Shown here: positions 45,247 to 58,214 of the stretch, piece by piece
Layout: every line of letters starts with the position of its first letter
Position numbering within the stretch: position 1 is the stretch's first letter
Source: Pteria penguin
Lineage: Eukaryota > Mollusca > Bivalvia > Pterioida > Pteriidae
Length of the DNA stretch: 64,000 bases
Assembly: GCA_035048485.1 (NCBI GenBank)
Contig: CM068587.1
Location: forward strand, 50,908,501 to 50,972,500
Direction of reading: 5' to 3'
Translations under genes and position numbers: made by a program
The notes under the pieces: model-generated
Databases searched by the model: none
Seen by the model: only the letters and a program-made list of their open reading frames with translations
What the model was told of the DNA's origin: nothing

Positions 45247-46556
45247 ATGAATGAGGGACACTCTATTGACACATACATACACACAATAAAAAGAATATAA
45301 TAGTATCTTCTATGGTTTGTTTAATCATTCTTTTTTTTTAACTTGCCCTCTCCATACAAGTACCTATTGAGTTTGAAAATACAGTGTTATGGAACATATT
45401 ACCCTATTGAAGAATTTATAAAAAAAAAAGCCAAGAGAAGCTGTGAGTAGTCTTTTATGCCATTTATACATTGCAATTCAGATTTTACTGTCTCGGTCTT
45501 ACACTAATGATAGGAGCCAAATGATATATTCTCTTTAAGAACTATTTTCTACTGGGGTCGGTCCGCCTATGTCACATATAATATCCAGTGCAATGTCAGC
45601 GCAAAAAACCTTTATAAATTCTATAGAAACAATCGATTTCTTTGATTAAAGTTTATATTAACAGGATTCACCCCATTTTTCAAAATGTTCGATAGTACTC
45701 TGTGTCTGGGAGGAACTAATCGTGGCCGTCTTTTTATGATGGCAGACAGATTTCTCCGTGGATCAAATCCAACAACAACAACAGGAAAAAGCATGCAACA
45801 TTCTGTCAAGGGAGAGTAACGCGTAATTGAAAGCTGGAAATGTTTGGTATCAGAACCGAAAACATTGGAATCCACAGAGTTATTACATCATGTAATAACA
45901 TGCCTGCGTTTATAAGGCACTACAGCAATGACTTGAAGCTCTGTCCCTGGGACCCCTATGACTGGCCTCTGTTGTCTTTAAATTATCTTGCTTGCATCTT
46001 GTTTACGCTAAGACTGGATGTACCAAGCACAAACCAAATTTTCTTTATATTGGGAATTCATGTTCTCTTGTCGAAGTCTTCAAGATACAATGAATGCCTT
46101 TGATACAAATGTCCTCCACAGATATCCAGCGTTTCATGTTTTATCTCTTGTCGCTTCCGAGATTCAAAAGTCCGTTTCCTCACAAACTCGTCAAGGATTC
46201 AGTGACAACCCCGACGGCGAAATATCTCCGGCATCAAGGGTTGCCATGTCTACTGGAAATATTATGTTAACTCAACCGTCCCAGTCAATGGTCATGTACT
46301 CTACCACGCTGAACAAAGGTCAATGAAACCACCGTCACAACGAATTTTATATAACACTAAAATCGTTTTAAACGGCAATTTTCTCACAAATAATGTGAAA
46401 TATTGCATTCAAACCATCATATTCTAAAAGCCCCAAAACACCATCCCCTTCCTACACTTAACATTTCACCCAATTTTCACCATCGAAAATTAAATCAGGT
46501 GCTACATTCATTGCTCCATGATAACTTTAGTACCTTACTATAGATGGCATCATCAT
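45247..46556. other. Stretch with fragmentary coding-like pieces
   Basis: On plus, 45,684-45,818 is a short ATG frame (STLCLGGTNRGRLFMMADR) ending in TAA. 46,060-46,326 reads FHVLSLVASEIQKSV and NPDGEISPASRVAMSTG in another frame. GC content is higher than around it. This looks like the remains of one decayed protein, not recognised. Confidence 0.3.
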
Positions 46557-46589
46557 TTATTTATATTATATTATATATATATATATATT

Positions 46590-47430
46590 ACATTTTTGAC
46601 AGGTTGACATGGCATATGGTCTCCCAGAGAAAACATTGGGACCGGGGCGAAGCCGAAGTTGATAATGTTTTTCGAGGGGTGACTGTATGCAATGTCAACC
46701 TGTCAAAAATTTAATATTCATTTTATTATACCGGGGACCGGCGCCATAAACTGAGATATACTTAAGTCATATATTTCATTTTAATTTATTTCATTATCAA
46801 ACGTTCAATCAAATTTTCATGCACAATGGTTAAATTCTATTTATGGATAGAACACAACTCAATAAAATACAAATCCCAGTTATTTATTCAATGATAAAAA
46901 GAAGAATATGAAAGTATGACTTAAGTCTATTCTCAGCTTATGGCGCCGAACCCGAATGTCATACAATATACAAAATAAGCAACAATTAAGTGTGAGTATT
47001 AATTTAAGATAATTTAAGATATTTGTCTTCCCTTCATTTAAATGAGATGTGCGTGTCGTCCTGTGATATACTGATTAATAACGTAACTACAGAATTAAAC
47101 CTGTAATCGCGAGTCCCCAACAAAGATTTTATATCATTTATACACGATCATTGATCACCTGGAGAGTTCCATTAACATTGGATTGTTATTACGGCGTAAA
47201 CGCGATGTCACAATGCATTTTGACTTCAAAACATGACGTAAAATCACATGACCATGTTCTAAGACATCTGTTCTAACGCCATTTTACTAAAAAAAGATCC
47301 GCCATACTATTCTATGAACCGTACGCACATCAATTGTGCACATGTGACATTTTCTATGAATGTCACCCTCTCTATATATCCTATATAAAAACCGTGTGAC
47401 ATTCAAAATTTGAAACATGTCACACGATTG
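46590..47430. repeat. Cluster of three palindromes (possible MITE)
   Basis: P1: TTTTTGACAGGTTGACAT at 46,593-46,610 and its complement at 46,692-46,709. P2: GGCGCC plus about 25 more bases at 46,740-46,770 and the complement at 46,916-46,947, with two or three mismatches. P3: CGTGTGACATTCAAA at 47,393-47,407 and its complement ending at 47,426, almost without a loop. No ORF inside. A composite of non-autonomous inverted-repeat elements is likely. Confidence 0.75.
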
Positions 47431-47593
47431 ATTGACCAATCAGATTACAGAAAAGTAACATGAGGTATAATAAATATATATATATATATTTGCAAATTTC
47501 CCAGATCATATGTATGTAGCCAAAATTTGTTGATGTAGGAGGAACGTATATATTCATATACATTAATTTGAAGTTTATCGTTATGTAAAAATT

Positions 47594-49044
47594 TTATTTG
47601 TATCTATACATTTTCACTTCATTGGAACTGCCTGATTCTAGTGACAACCACATGCTATTATCATAAAGTGACACACACGCTGGTCCTCCACTTAATTCAC
47701 GGAGTAAGTATCTCAAGAATGTCCCATCGTACGACAGCAAGTGTATTGATCTATTTTCAAAATCAGAAACAATTATCCTGCATCTAGAATCGCAGTCGAC
47801 ATCAATTGGATTAAATAGTATAGCAGAATCACCTTGTCCTCTGTAGGTTGTCCTCACTGCTCCGCCTCTGTGTAGTATAATTAACTCTCCGTTGTCTTTA
47901 CTAGTCCAGTTGATAGCGCATACGTCATTATTCCTGTTCTCTGCTGTCCTACCAGCCAGTGTAAAAAGTCGGGATCTACCGTCTTCATGCAACTCATATG
48001 ATGTCCTCACTTCTCCTGTCATACTCATCCGCTGAACCAGTCGACGACTACCTGGGTTAATGGTGTAAGGGTCACCATCATCCCTCATGCTGACCAGAAG
48101 ATCTCCGTCACACGTCTTACTAAGCAACGTCGTTTTAAGTGGGTTTGTATTACATAGTAAACGATCGCTACCATCAAGAGAGTTAACTCGTATTTGTTTC
48201 CTACCACTGTAAACATGATCACCGTTATCCATGATAACAATGTCGATACACCCATATTGCATTATTTGTATTGTATTACCTTTGTTATCTATTAGCTTCA
48301 CTTTTTTATCCTCGATATCCTCATCCATGCTGTATCATTCCGTACAGCACATATAGCATCTACGTGTAATTGTTGTACAGTATCTGTTTCCGTAATTTCC
48401 ACTGACCACTGCTGTTGGTCATCCTGGATGATTAATTCACCAACCATGTCACTAAGCACGCCGTGGTCAATGTAACCTGGTATGAATAAAGCTGTTTCAT
48501 TTTCTTCTGCAAGTTTCAGCGATTCCAATTTCTCCAGAGTGGACATCATCTGCTGTTCCATCTCCATCACATCAGTGTCTGAATACTCGTGTACATTTTC
48601 ATCCAGCGACGTTGTTATTGTATCCATATATTTCAACATATCCCTCGTTTCCATTTGTGATGCATCGGTGATTCGTTTCCATGTTATGTACTTTTGTTTC
48701 TTTTCGTTGATTAGTTCGTTAGTTGCTTCGAAAATGCATGTTCGACTTTTTTCTATTTGTTGTAGAACCTTGTCAGTTTTGTCGTCAATCACATGTAATT
48801 TTTCTAGCGTTTTTAGTCTTGGGAGTCTGTTTTTGCGAATATTTTTACACACTTCAGGAAGCCCCGCCCTTCTTTCTTTTGCGACTGATGTAATTACATC
48901 CCAATCATGGTCTATATGGCTCGTTTTCGCACATTCTGTACAGATATTTTTCCGACATGTTTTACAATAAAATGTCCGCTCCTTATTAGAATGCTTCTCA
49001 CACATATCAATGGTAGTTTGAGCTTTGTATAAAGAAGACGCCAT
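47594..49044 (-). CDS. TRIM-family protein: B-box zinc finger, coiled coil, NHL-like propeller; one frameshift
   Basis: Read on minus from ATG at 49,044 (a TTG further up is less likely). Residues 15-46 form a B-box type 2 zinc finger: C15-x2-H18-x8-C27-x2-C30-x4-C35-x2-C38-x4-H43-x2-H46. A helical, charged coiled-coil region follows (about 60-200). This frame ends at 48,298. A second frame, 48,328-47,594, overlaps by 31 bases and carries an NHL/propeller-like C-terminus with FNPIDVDCDSRCRIIVSDF and SYDGTFLRYLL near its end. The two parts correspond to one protein of about 490 residues interrupted by a 1-2 base indel near 48,315-48,340. No RING is seen, so E3 activity is not implied. Such single-exon B-box/NHL genes are expanded in bivalves and often linked with immunity. 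Either a recent pseudogene or a sequence error. Confidence 0.82.
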
Positions 49045-49065
49045 TTCGCTAATGGATGTGACCAA

Positions 49066-52000
49066 CTATGGCACGTCACGTGGTTTAGACATCCAAATAT
49101 AGGTTTTAAAATATTTCTTTACAATGAATGGATAAGATGAATAAGTAGCAGTGGTTTTACGCAACATGTCTCCATTAGCATGGAGACTGTAAGTGTAAAA
49201 GCTTACTTCCGTTTTAATTCCTTGTTTCGTGGTTTAAAAGTTTTAAAATATATGTCTACTTTCACATATTCTTATCTAAGGATATCGGCCGACTGAAAAT
49301 CGTGAGAGTCGTGTTGGGGTTTTCCTGGGCCCCAAAGTTATAAAACTTTTACCAGTGCTCGACTCCAAACCCGCACTCAAACTCATTACTCGTACTCACT
49401 CGAGCACGGTTCTGTATGGTTAATAACGCCTTCAAGCACGACTAAAAACTTCATCTTCCTCGAGATCCTCAATGGATTTGAGTATGGTTCTAACCAATCT
49501 TGTGATTTTCGAGCACATCACGAGATTTGAACACGTTATCATGCTCCAATTTATCTAACCTCAATACATTTCGATTCGTGCTCGAATTTCAGCACGTACT
49601 TAGTTTGCAGCACCAGGTTGTGAGTCGTGCTTCAAACGGTTTTATAACATCGGAACCAGATTTAAGACATTAAATCCTTTTATAACGATTTAATTTTAAC
49701 AACCTTCGATCTGTCGAGTTCATAGTCTGCTTGAAATGATATAAACCCGAGATCAAGCGAAAGATTGTTCTTCTTAACAAAGTCAACCAAAGTACAAGAA
49801 TAAGCCGGTATGGAAAAATATGGATGCCACATAAAAACTCTTATATGGCTCCTGCGGTAATGTATTTAAAGACTGACGCTAATCTTTAAAAGGGAAAACA
49901 CGCAAAAATGTAAATTTTTGCAATCAAATACCAAAAAGGAGTGACAAGACACAAAGCCTCTCTTCTTCCGCCAAAAAGGGCAAGGGCCTTTTGGAACCTT
50001 AGTGGTCGCCAGTCTCTCCGCAGAACTACGAGATCTACGACTTACACACTGCAAAGGGAGTAAGTGTGGCATTAATGCAAAATACGAAAGTAACTGTGTT
50101 GAACTGATTATGTCATTAAGGACAAATGTACCACAGCGGATATACATTGACCCCTGTATTTCATAGTTGAGACCAAGTGCCCGGGAGTAATAAGCGTCTC
50201 CAGACTGGCTAGTCACAGTCATGACTGCCCTTACATACAAAAGAAATAAATGTCACTCAACTGTATGTATTGTTAAATATGAATCAACATGGTGTAGAAC
50301 GTGTCATCGCCACATAACACCAAAAAGTATAACACTGTAGTCGGACCTCCGCGGAGAACTATTTGTTAGGAAAATTTCGATCCAAAATTCTTTTGTATCA
50401 TTTTAGGCACAACTGCAGCTTGCAGTATCTTATATATTTACAACACCTTTTTAAAGATTTTTCAAGTAATATCCAGAGATCTGTAGTTTTTGCTTGAAAA
50501 ATACAAAGATTTTTGTCCTAAACAATTAAATAGCACATGCTTTTTATCAAAAGCAGTTGTAGACCGAAGGGACATAAACGGTTGCACTGAATATATACTT
50601 TACATCAATAATTTAAGAAATTAACATTTTACAAGCATTTAAAAAAGAATCTGATTTGCAACAGAAAAAGCATAGTTCTGTATAAAAACGCCATTTTCAA
50701 AGCTTTTTTCAATAAAACAACACTGCAATTACCGCATCATTGGAAAGAGGAGACTTTGAAGTAAGTTTCTTAATCATCAAAACATGTCCATATACCATCG
50801 TGTTGATCCAGGAAAGAAATATATATGAAAATTTCTTCAAATTTTCATAAAATTTGGTAAAAAATTAACTTTTTAACCAAAAAACACCCATATTTCGAAA
50901 AAAAAATAATAATAAGAATTTGAAACTTATCTCATCTGAAAGAGCATTAAAAATGATACATATTCCCTTGTTTTTTATTTGATATCGTTATTCAAACAAA
51001 AAACAAAAACAAAAACAAAACAAAAATATAAAAAAAAACCCACGATTTTTCTTATAAAAACGGGTTTTTTCCCCCAAAACATCACTTTTGCAATGGAATC
51101 GAATCTGCTATTATGACACGATTGCCCTTGGACATAAATATATCTAGTTTAATGAGAATTTTGTTTTCATGTGACGGGCAATACTAGGTTGGTTTACATT
51201 AATTTCATTTTACACATATTACTTATTTTTATTTATTCCAAAATAATAATAATGTTCGTACATGTATGTTTTGCCACTTACCTTGAGAAACTTTTTTATC
51301 ATATTTCTATATAGAAGAATTATTTTATAAATCTTTCGTGTATATTCTTTGCTTCCATTGTTTTTGTAGTGATTGGGAATATGGATCCTAGAACCAGTTA
51401 CCGTCACCAACTGAGCGACGATCTTCCTTTTCTTCAGCTGAATGTCATGGGAAGATATGTGTATTTGCCGTCCCTGGCGGACCAGTAATCAATAAATTAT
51501 GGCCCCGTCTGCTCTTTTTCAAGATCGCTGTCATTTTTCCTGCAGATTTTACTGTATATCTTCTGACTCGATTACTTTCTTAATGGTATGTCCCGAGAGA
51601 ACACGAACGATGCATTGCTAGGAGATTTGCTACGGACTCCGGTTAAAGGTCATTGACGCTTTATTTATAGCACGATGTATCCATTAACCGTCCGGTTGAA
51701 AGCAAAGTGAAATAATCGTGCAATAAAAAGATGGATTATATGGATAAACAGTAACAAAGTGTATACATACAAAAAGAAGAGACTGTCCCCGATCGATCGG
51801 TACCAGGTTTTTGTCAAAGCGTGCAAAATTAGCGGAGATATCGAGGTTTGATGTTGGTCATCCCTGTGATTCGAGTCTTCCCTTTTACCTATTGACGTAT
51901 TAGAAGTCTATTATGGATTAGGTCTTGGGAATTTCTCTAGTATATTATGGAGTAGGTTTTGGGAATTTCTCAATGTAAGGTCACCCCTGTGATAAAACTA

Positions 52001-52109
52001 CGGTTCCTTCATTTACCGAAGCTAAATTATCTGACGTGTTGACTTCATTATCTAATTATAGTCATTAATGAACATATCACATATTTTATTTACCATGACT
52101 TTTACCGAT
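49066..52109. other. Mostly non-coding stretch with one dispersed-repeat copy
   Basis: At about 50,140-50,335 lies a copy of the repeat with TGAGACCA.GTGCCCG...TTACATAC...GTGTAGAA.GTGTCA (others at 56,990, 61,390 and 63,800). 49,340-49,640 holds recurring CGAGCAC / CGTGCTC words. Around 51,890-51,980 a short direct duplication (GGTCTTGGGAATTTCTC / GGTTTTGGGAATTTCTC) is seen. The open frames here are not recognisable. Confidence 0.45.
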
Positions 52110-52560
52110 TTTGCATACTACCATAATATAAAGTAGTCTAGGGGTCCATGTTTTCCAATTATCCTTTATTTTGTAATACACATTACAATATTCCGTGTTT
52201 GCATATTCATTTTTCATTTTATAAAGTATATTACGATATTGTTAGTCCAGGGGGCAATGTTTGCTTACTATTTCTTATTGCCTAATGCACACTAAAATAA
52301 TTGTAGTCTAGAGGTTCATGTTTGGCAAGCATTCCTAATTTTGTAATCTATACTACGACTCAATTAAGTCTAGATATCGATTTGGGGTATAATTCCATAA
52401 TTTGCATTGTACACAATTTTATAATAAAGTCCAGATATCAATGTTTGCCTACTATTCCTTATGTACACTACAAAAACTTGTAATAATTCCTTATTTTCGA
52501 ACGAATACTACGATATAATGTAATCGAGAGTTCAATGTTTGCAAAATATTTTTTACTTCA
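52110..52560 (+). repeat. Degenerate ~60-110-bp tandem repeat
   Basis: Six diverged units of the form AGTCTAG.GGTTCATGTTTGC...ATTCCTTATTTTGTAAT.CACACTACGA, at about 52,135, 52,245, 52,305, 52,370, 52,430 and 52,525. Confidence 0.6.
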
Positions 52561-53959
52561 ATTTGTAATGATATTGGCAATGAATGTGATCAAAGTCATA
52601 ACAGTTTGAAGGCTTAATGGTCAAGTTGAAAGAAATTTGATTGTGTCACCTAGGCTTTTGCAAGATTATCAATCATATAAATGAACATTATTTTCCGAAT
52701 AAGTTTTCTTCTTTTTTCTGTTTAATTTGTATAAGCGCCAAAGACAGGGAAATCCATTGTCTATCCTAACCTCAAAGCACCTTTACTGAACCACATTAAT
52801 GTCATTATTATATAATACTATAAGTTCGTTGGGCATCGTTAACAATGGAACTTTTGTAAGTATGCATCATTCAAAGCTAAGTTTTGTTTACTCATATCTA
52901 TGTGTTTAACCTTATACCCCTATTCCTGACATTAGAGTTAGATCACTTTCTATCTTTTGTTGTTGGTTTTTTTTTTTTTTTTTTTCTTTTTGATTTTTGA
53001 TTTTTGTTTTTTAGTTTTTGGATGTACATATATTTTTTATATATTTTTTTCTTCTGTTTTGTAGATATTGATATATTTTTGTAAATAAAAATCGTGATAG
53101 TAATTTTAATATCCCATTATACATGCAGCAATAAGTAGAGAATATATATATATACCTTATAATTTAGTGCACCATATGCGCCTAATCAGATATTGATATA
53201 TTTGTGTCAATCAGATTTCTGATAGGAATTATATGTATAATATCCCACTGTGGATGCAGTATATCAGATTCGAAATGAATGTCGCTTCTGCATAAGCTTC
53301 GTAAAGGATATATCAGAATACCATACAATTACATATAATGTACATATCCTATATTTAATCAATTTAAAGTCAATCTTTTATACCTATAAAGTTATCCATA
53401 TTAGCTTCATTCTCTCTTATACCGTAACTCATCTACTACATGGACATATAATTTCAGTATTAAAAGTGTTATATTCAATTGAAATTGATTTGAATTTGTA
53501 CTTTGGCAGCATCGACAACACTTTTACAATAATGTAATAGCAATATTATTTAATAAAAGTTATTCTGACGGCTCTGGAATTTATCGTTGTTAGGATTTCC
53601 TTTGACATTCTTCTGGAAGAATTTAGGGTTATTGAAGTCTGTACTTCTGATACGTGGTAGTACATTGTATTGTTAATGTAAAACATTTTAAATACTTTCG
53701 TTATAAATTTTTTGTGTTTAGATAATTCGTTTAGCATAATATTTGTATAATTTTCTTTTTATTGTTAATTTTGTTAATATTTTCAGCAGTTCATACTTTT
53801 TAGTTTGATTCTTTTTCTTAAAATTTCTGTGCGGAAATCCCCTGATCTACCCAGCTTAAATGCCATTCTAATTAGTACATTTTACACAAACATAAGATAG
53901 CAAATTTCGTGAACTTCTTTGTACTTCTGTAAGTATGCATCATTCTAGACATTGACTAA

Positions 53960-54015
53960 TCGACATTTCCGTTGAGTTAGCTGATTCACTATATATATAT
54001 ATATATATATATATC
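53960..54015. repeat. (TA)n tract
   Basis: TA dinucleotides at about 53,991-54,014, inside the first intron of the 52.8-56.7 kb paralogue. A related (TA)n tract at 54,864-54,905 lies just before its spacer exon. Confidence 0.85.
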
Positions 54016-54861
54016 TATATACAACGCCGGTAAATGTAGAATTGATATGCAGATTGGATATGTATATGAATAATAAAGCCACCATTGTTTACGATAGCAT
54101 GCATAAAAAGAAAATAATAACAGAAATATAGATATTATACACTAAATGCATCTGTATCAGATCGGTAAAGTGTTCTTACATGTCAGTTAGCTCTTCTCAC
54201 ATAAATATACGTATACCGGTAGATTGCTCTACATGTATATCGTACGGCTGCACATCCATAAAGTGTCGAGTCATAAACGGGTGTAATTTAATGTGCCTCA
54301 CATTGATATAAGTGTATGATCAGGGCCGTATTACATTGATTTCAGTGTGTTTTGTATTATATTTGGATTTGGATTATATTCTTATGGAATATTGGCCTCT
54401 TTTCTTCCGAAATGTGGGCAGGAGTTGTGTACACCTGGATACCAGAGATGCCTTGGCGACCGATGCAGAAAAAGCTCCGACTTTTATGATACAGAGTATG
54501 GCTATAAGAATACGGACACACTAAAGGAATATGCAAATGTCTTCATAGGTATGACATATGTATTGTCTTACAACATTTATTATAGATATAACTTTGTATT
54601 CCCCACAATTTGTGGTAACTTTCAGAATGTGTATATTGTTAGCCATCGGTGAGGATTATTGAGTATTTCTACTAAGATATTTAGACAACCATCCTACATC
54701 TCATATAAAATATGAAGTCAAATATCACGTCTCCATATTCACAAACTCAACCATCATATACCTATATAACATAATCTAGATTATCGGCTGTTGTAGAATT
54801 TCATTTTAAATGTAATGCGTTATGATCTATGTCACTTTTCATTTTAATTAGGAAAATTTTG

Positions 54862-54907
<46 letters not shown>

Positions 54908-55509
54908 CAATAAAACATGAATACGTACAGTTATATATCGTTCATATAGATATCATAAAGGGGAATTTCAACGAAAGTCTGAAAAATAAAGAACGATCAT
55001 CTGAACAAATTTAAAAGGATGACAATGGAAACCAAGGTAAGGTAGATGATAATTGTAAAGTTTGATCGTTCTGTGTGTTACTAAATCGATCACATTATAA
55101 AAGAGCTTTTTAAAGAATTATACACACAATTGTATTAGTTGTAGCATTAAAAGAAAGGAATGATGATGAGTATAAGGATATATCGATTGATAGCACTAGA
55201 TGTACCTTCCTTTGTGGAATGAGTATATAAACAGATAGCGCTGGATTACACTGTCGAGTCGTTAGAAAACAAAGTTCATGGCTTTGATAAAACGGTGTTT
55301 TCTTGCCACATATCACTGGAATAGGTACTGGTGAAACATAAAAATGCTGTTCGTTTATTTCCATAATATATACTTTGTAAATCACGCTAAAACTCTAAAT
55401 TCATGTTTTCTATAATGACAATACTTTAGTTGCTTAAAAGGGTGACAACATGCTATACCTGCATGTCTGTACCATAGATCGAGTTCTAATAGAAGACAGA
55501 ACACAGTAA

Positions 55510-55670
55510 CCGCACCAATTGAGTGACGTTTGTTACTTCAATTGACCGTCCTAAGTCGGTATCGTAACCGCAGCACAATTGAATATTTTTGTAATGTCGG
55601 TCCGTGTATATTATGCTATTGTCATTTTTTGTGTGCAGGTCCTTGGTGATTTGTGTCATACAGCTTTGTC
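55510..55670 (+). repeat. Dispersed repeat with CCTAAGTCGGTATCGTAA, copy
   Basis: GCACCAATTGAGTGACGTTT, CCGTCCTAAGTCGGTATCG, GCAGCACAATTGAATATTTT, GGTCCTTGGTGATTTGTGTC. The longest copy; its 5' part matches the minus-strand copy at 14,550-14,620. Followed by a (TTTA)n tract at 55,738-55,780. Confidence 0.75.
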
Positions 55671-55742
55671 AGATATCTTCTGTTTTCTCTTTTATATCAT
55701 GTTTATCTATTTATCTATGTATGTATTAATTGATTTATTATT

Positions 55743-55773
<31 letters not shown>

Positions 55774-56989
55774 TTTTTTTGTTTTTGTTTTTGATAAGTA
55801 GATACTTCATTTAGTTGTATACTTTGTAAAAGGTGTAAACATAAAGGATGGAAATAATACAAATTTCCCAAATATAAACTGTTTTATTAAGATATCATAC
55901 AATCAAGTACTGTCGAAATAATTGGAATGCCAAACTGTACTAATAACAATGCATTAATCATTACAATAATTTTCAAATTGATCTTTCTAAAACAATGAGA
56001 TATAACATTAAAAATGCTATAATATAGTCACTGATGAATATGGATGATAAAGATAACCCCCTATTTACAATGTATAAACTTATGCCCTGGCTGTCATCAG
56101 GAAGACAAAAATGTTATAAATAAAAATAAGGAATAGACGTGACGTCATATCTGAGTATTAGACTCTTTCTACTGGGTATATGTGATAGCTGTTTTTAGCA
56201 AGCAGGAAATGCTCACTCTTCTCGGGCACCTGATCTCACTCCATTCATGAGTTTCGGACTTATGATTTGGATTTACATATAATCGCCATAATAAAAAATA
56301 GCATTGATACTAAAGTTGGATATGCTATCTAAATCATTCCGATATTGTATGCCAATGTATGAAACAAGAGGTTCTATAAGATACAATATCAAAAATAAAT
56401 GTTTTTCGTCCGTCAAGAATTTTTTTATCTGTAATGTCTTTATTCTCATCGACAGTTTCTTTTTTAATGTGACATCCCCTGCGGCATGAAATAAAACTAT
56501 AATTGAACATGATTTTCACTTTACTATTTTTACATTCTCTAAAATCATGCAAACACCTCTGATTAACTGTTTTAATTTTAGATGGAGGATTGAGTCAGAT
56601 TCAACCAGTGGATGATGCAAATCCAATATTAATAAAAACAAACGCATTCCACGGCTAATGAACACCGTTGCTCGAACAAATTATTCAGATATATTTCAAA
56701 ATCAAAAAGAAATTGAGGTTGTTATATACCTAAAATACTTTTATTATAGTCTTCACTCCAGGCGAATGAAATCCATGTCTCTGGCTAAGTTCTGTCCTTT
56801 CCTATCACTCCTATTTAAAAAAAAAACCCGGTTATTTATGAGCAATTTGAGATTAAAGGATCTAATAGGGGCATTGATAATAATAAATTACTACTTATAT
56901 ATACCTTTATGTAAAATACGTAAGTAACTGGTGTCACATGACTATGTCACTAGCAACAATGTAGCACAGTCGGCATCCATGGACTCCTG

Positions 56990-57165
56990 ATATTCAGATG
57001 TGAGACCAGGTGCCCGAGAGGAGTGAGCGTCTCCTGTTTGTCTAGCCACACCCGCTGTGAAAACCCTTACATACAGACGAAACATATAATTCAGCTCTGT
57101 ATATATACAAGAATGTGACCAAACACTGTGTAGAAAGTGTCACTGCCACATAAGGAACAATTTAA
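56990..57165 (+). repeat. Dispersed short repeat (GAGACCAGGTGCCCG family)
   Basis: TGAGACCAGGTGCCCGAGAG, GTCTAGCCACACCCGC, CCTTACATACAGACGAAACA, CTCTGTATATATACAAGAAT, GTAGAAAGTGTCACTGCCAC. Further copies: 50,140-50,335 (plus), 61,390-61,570 (minus), and fragments near 56,205-56,255 and 63,780-63,880. Confidence 0.75.
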
Positions 57166-57927
57166 TATGTCTGACGATTTCCACTGAACATGGGTAAAAG
57201 GCGCTGCTGGCGGAAGTGGAATAGTTTCTTTTCTTTGACACCTGTTCTTTTTTCATATGCTCCTAAATAGAGATCTCTTGTTTCTTTTATTTCTTTATTC
57301 GCCGTTTGGGATGTCCTGTGGAATCATTATGTATTAATGACCAACTGTGTTGGATTTATCCACCATCTTATCATGAAATAAACTAAACTTTGTTTTAACA
57401 TTTTAAATGAATTGTTGTCACATCATAACATGTCATGCGCATTTCTTTTATATGTCGATTGTTAGTAATACGCCATGGAAATGTGGAAATCTACCAGTTT
57501 TACACCTTAGCTATTTGAGTTACTATGTGGGATTTGTGAAGCAGGTGACGGCGATTTGAATCCACAATGAGGACACTGAATTGTGATCGAGACAAAGGGA
57601 AAATAATTTAATATTTAAATTTATTTAAAGATTTACTAATTTGTCATGCACTTTAATATCAGTGGAAAGATTATGCCTCAGTCCTCTTAGAAATACCGTA
57701 CTATACGATTCTTTAAAAATGCATAAAATATATACATATCAAACGCTATGACAAAGGCGAAATAATTCAGACAATGTTAAAAATTGATTTAGTATAAACT
57801 TGTTTGTTGAAAATGTACATCACCACCAGTTAGATAGCAATCTGATGTTGCAATCACAATTCCCCCCTCTCCCTCATAACAACACAAAGGTTATGTAATC
57901 ATGACGAAGTGCTACACAACAACGGAA

Positions 57928-57930
<3 letters not shown>
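57166..57930. other. Stretch without recognisable features
   Basis: AT-rich; open frames are short. Nothing to annotate. Confidence 0.4.
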
Positions 57931-57936
<6 letters not shown>

Positions 57937-58026
<90 letters not shown>

Positions 58027-58050
58027 TTAATAATAATAATAATAAAGAAT
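57937..58050. repeat. (AAT)n microsatellite
   Basis: About 36 AAT/TAA units with one or two interruptions. Confidence 0.95.
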
Positions 58051-58214
58051 AATAAAAATTCACATGAAATTTATATATAATGTTATTAGAATATAATACC
58101 CCACGTACGGATCTAAGAATTTTTTTCAGAAGAGGTCCACCCGATATGAATTATCCAAGAGGGGATCCTTTCATGTTTTTGTGTATAATATTACTTATTT
58201 AGAAGATACAGATG

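Larger units (their letters stand above)
52845..56658 (+). pseudogene. Cysteine-rich receptor-like paralogue, decayed
   Basis: Pieces: an 11-base first exon 52,845-52,855 (ATGGAACTTTT before GTAAGT); the cysteine exon 54,346-54,548 (after TTTCAG, before GTATGA), whose extra leading base keeps the frame; a spacer exon 54,950-55,036 (IIKGNFNESLKNKERSSEQI); and a last exon 56,582-56,658 ending LIKTNAFHG-stop. The leader is hydrophobic and the domain starts CGQELCTPGYQRC, but several family cysteines are replaced (RKSS, YGY, KEY, VF) and the spacer exon has an in-frame TAA. No transmembrane exon was found; a CCTAAGTCGG repeat and simple sequence occupy 55.5-55.8 kb, where it would be expected. 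The layout mirrors the 60.7-63.6 kb copy about 7.9 kb downstream, so the pair is a tandem duplication. Confidence 0.62.

Noticed and set aside
48482..48970. 162-codon plus-strand ORF
   Set aside because: Antisense shadow of the B-box/coiled-coil gene; Ser/Phe/Val-rich with no motif.
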